Assembly: GCF_022664535.1 (NCBI RefSeq)
Contig: NZ_JAKUJY010000009.1
Span: 1 to 64,000, forward strand
Direction of reading: 5' to 3'
Origin: Sphingobium trunci
Lineage (GTDB): Bacteria > Pseudomonadota > Alphaproteobacteria > Sphingomonadales > Sphingomonadaceae
Length of the DNA stretch: 64,000 nucleotides
How positions within the stretch are numbered: the first letter of the stretch is position 1; each line of letters starts with the position of its first letter. Positions 62,505-64,000 of the stretch are shown here, piece after piece. A program made the position numbers and the translations under genes. The notes beneath the pieces are model-generated. The model searched no databases. It saw only the letters and a program-made list of their open reading frames with translations, and was not told the DNA's origin.

Positions 62505-63192
62505 GGTTGGTCCTTCCGCCATTGGCCCGCCGTGCCAGCGCTTCCGATGCGACGAGGGCCCCCAGCGAGAGCAGGATCGAGATGATGGCGAGCCGTGTCA
62601 CCGCCATCTCCCCGCCGGGCAGCTGCAGCGCGGAATAGATGGCGATGGGCAGGGTGCGGGTCTCGCCTGGCACGTCGGAGACGAAGGTGATGGTCGCGCC
62701 GAATTCGCCGATGGAGCGGGCGAAACCCAGTACCAGCCCCGCCAGCACGCCGGGCAAGGCAAGCGGCAGGGAGATGGTGAGAAAGACCCGCCAGCGGCCC
62801 GCTCCCAGCGTTTCGGCGGCGCTTTCCAGGCGCCGGTCGATGCCCTCGATCGACAGGCGCATGGCGCGCACCATCAGCGGCATCGCCATGATCGCGGAGG
62901 CCAGCGCCGCGCCGGTCCAGCGGAACATGAAGCTGATGCCCAGCGCCTGTTCGAACAGCCTGCCGATCGGGCCGTTGGCGCCGAACAGCAGCAGCAGCAG
63001 CCATCCGGTCACCACCGGCGGCACCACCAGCGGCAGGTGCACCAGCGCATCGACGAGCAGCTTGCCGGGAAAGCGGAGCCGGGCGAGCATCCACGCCATC
63101 GCGAAGGCGACGGGCAGCATGAGGCCGACCGCCACCAGGCTGACCTGCAACGACAGCGTCACGATGCCCCATTCTTCGGATGACAGGATCAT
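62494..63192 (-). CDS. modB: Molybdate ABC transporter permease
   Basis: A 232-aa permease with five or six helices: LSLQVSLVAVGLMLPVAFAMAWMLARLRFPGK, HLPLVVPPVVTGWLLLLLFG, and the EAA loop AAETLGAGRWRVFLTISLPLALPGVLAGLVLGFARSIGEFGATI, which is ModB-type. Starts ATG 63192. The expected substrate-binding protein gene modA is not upstream; a HAD gene in the opposite direction begins 110 bp away. Confidence 0.9.
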   Translation of the reverse strand: MILSSEEWGIVTLSLQVSLVAVGLMLPVAFAMAWMLARLRFPGKLLVDALVHLPLVVPPVVTGWLLLLLFGANGPIGRLFEQALGISFMFRWTGAALASAIMAMPLMVRAMRLSIEGIDRRLESAAETLGAGRWRVFLTISLPLALPGVLAGLVLGFARSIGEFGATITFVSDVPGETRTLPIAIYSALQLPGGEMAVTRLAIISILLSLGALVASEALARRANGGRTNHVL

Positions 63193-63302
63193 GCCGCCTC
63201 TTTCGAACAGCTGGGCGGAAAATGCCAGTCCCGGTCATCGGCGTTGCATCGCGCCGGTTCACAGGGCAAAGCCGGACCCATGACCCGATCGGAGCATTTC
63301 GC

Positions 63303-64000
63303 ATGAAAGAATTGATCGCCTTCGACCTTGACGGAACCCTGGCGGAGAGCAAGCAGCCGCTGGGCGAGGCGATGGGGGAGGCGCTGGCCGACCTGCTGAC
63401 GGTGGCCCATGTCGCGGTGATTTCGGGCGGGGACTGGCCGCAATTCGACAAGCAGGTGGCGAGCCGACTGCCCGCGCGGGCGGACCTGTCCCGCCTCTGG
63501 CTGATGCCGACCACCGGAACCAAGCTCTACACGCATCGCGACGGCGCCTGGGCGCCGGTCTTCGCCGAACTGTTCGACGATGGGCAGAAGCAGGCGATTT
63601 TCGCGGCGTTCGACGCTTCGCTGGAAGCGACCGGCTTCGTGCCGGAGGAGGTGTGGGGCGAGCGGATCGAGGACCGGGGCAGCCAGATCACCTTTTCCGC
63701 GCTCGGCCAGCAGGCGCCGATCCATGCCAAGGATGTGTGGGACCCCGATTTCGCCAAGCGCAGGATCATCCAGGCGGACCTGCGCCAGCGTCTGCCCGGC
63801 CTGTCGATCAACATGGGCGGCGCGACCTCCATCGACATCACGCGGGCGGGCGTTGACAAGGCCTATGGGCTGAAGAAGCTGCGCGACGCGAGCGGGATCG
63901 CGCTCGACGCGATGATGTTCATCGGCGATGCGATCTTCCCCGGCGGCAATGATTATCCGGCCAAGGAACTGGGGCTGGACACGGTGCGCGTCCGCGATCC
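63303..64000 (+). CDS. Phosphomannomutase-like HAD-IIB hydrolase (partial)
   Basis: Open to the right edge; 232 complete codons are visible. MKELIAFDLDGTLAESKQPLG supplies the catalytic Asp pair, VAVISGGDWPQFDKQV the second motif, DITRAGVDKAYGLKKL the Lys, and MFIGDAIFPGGNDYPAKELG the fourth. The SGGDWPQF and GDAxFPGGND motifs point to the eukaryotic-type phosphomannomutase group of HAD-IIB. It could provide mannose-1-phosphate for manC, although the two are 15 kb apart. The stop lies beyond the window. ATG 63303 follows a GGAG site (63293-63296). Confidence 0.88.
   Translation, partial: MKELIAFDLDGTLAESKQPLGEAMGEALADLLTVAHVAVISGGDWPQFDKQVASRLPARADLSRLWLMPTTGTKLYTHRDGAWAPVFAELFDDGQKQAIFAAFDASLEATGFVPEEVWGERIEDRGSQITFSALGQQAPIHAKDVWDPDFAKRRIIQADLRQRLPGLSINMGGATSIDITRAGVDKAYGLKKLRDASGIALDAMMFIGDAIFPGGNDYPAKELGLDTVRVRD

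Overview
The window is chromosomal DNA from a high-GC alphaproteobacterium, most likely a sphingomonad (Sphingobium/Sphingomonas-like). The evidence is the combination of a GapR (DUF2312) protein, the DUF1476 ATPase-inhibitor protein, a DUF1244 protein, the complex I accessory subunit NDUFA12, a Pseudomonas-type 530-residue isocitrate lyase beside an ScfR-type regulator, sdhCDA, a thiS-thiG fusion, and intergenic repeats built around gtgggaaccgg. I see no rRNA, tRNA, CRISPR array, transposase or integrase. Almost all of it reads as a stable housekeeping chromosome.

Layout, left to right. 0-5 kb: a REP-like palindrome, two small uncharacterised genes, then the glyoxylate-shunt pair scfR (-)/aceA (+) divergent around a TTTACA/TGTAAA palindrome, and a GST. 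5.5-8.8 kb: leuC, a 37-codon signal-peptide-like micro-ORF and leuD, coupled by overlapping start/stop codons; then a DUF1476 protein, bolA and grxD. 9-11 kb: a blaI/blaR1-like pair behind two perfect TACA-nn-TGTA operators. 11-20 kb: hemW/CAP protein starting on one shared CATG, rdgB-rph, hrcA-grpE, padR-DUF2218, ruvC, yebC, gapR. 20-28 kb: pyk, rpmJ, a cytosolic-type carboxypeptidase, prmA, a soluble chemoreceptor. 28-31 kb: sdhCDA with no sdhB after it.

31.2-33.3 kb is the one clearly foreign patch: a lower-GC, two-gene minus-strand operon (a 304-aa protein, then a 176-aa four-helix membrane protein) between sdhA and aat. Neither gene is recognisable to me; a two-component defence-type cassette is a reasonable but unproven reading. 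33.3-41 kb: aat, DUF2155, NDUFA12, DUF192, recX, a fatty acyl-AMP ligase, a GGDEF-EAL protein and an orphan ParA. 41-52 kb: class II DAHP synthase, cysS, a BI-1 family protein, manC, polA. 52-64 kb: aroQ-accB-accC-arsC, thiSG, an LysR regulator divergent from scoA-phosphatase-scoB, a HIT protein, a KpsC-like glycosyltransferase, modBC without modA, and a phosphomannomutase-like HAD gene running off the right edge.

The most unusual non-coding signal is a family of four roughly 130-bp elements (17993-18120 reversed, 24729-24857, 31124-31255, 51688-51815). They share a doubled GTGACA left end, an internal TCAAAGAGC box and a TGTAGGACAG right end, while the middle differs in sequence but in each copy can fold into a GGAAA/TTTCC-type hairpin. 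A second family is centred on gtgggaaccgg (three nested units at 14252-14452, reversed copies near 40550 and 54895). A 30-bp tandem repeat at the 3' end of aceA repeats the C-terminal codons, with the stop codon in a hairpin loop.
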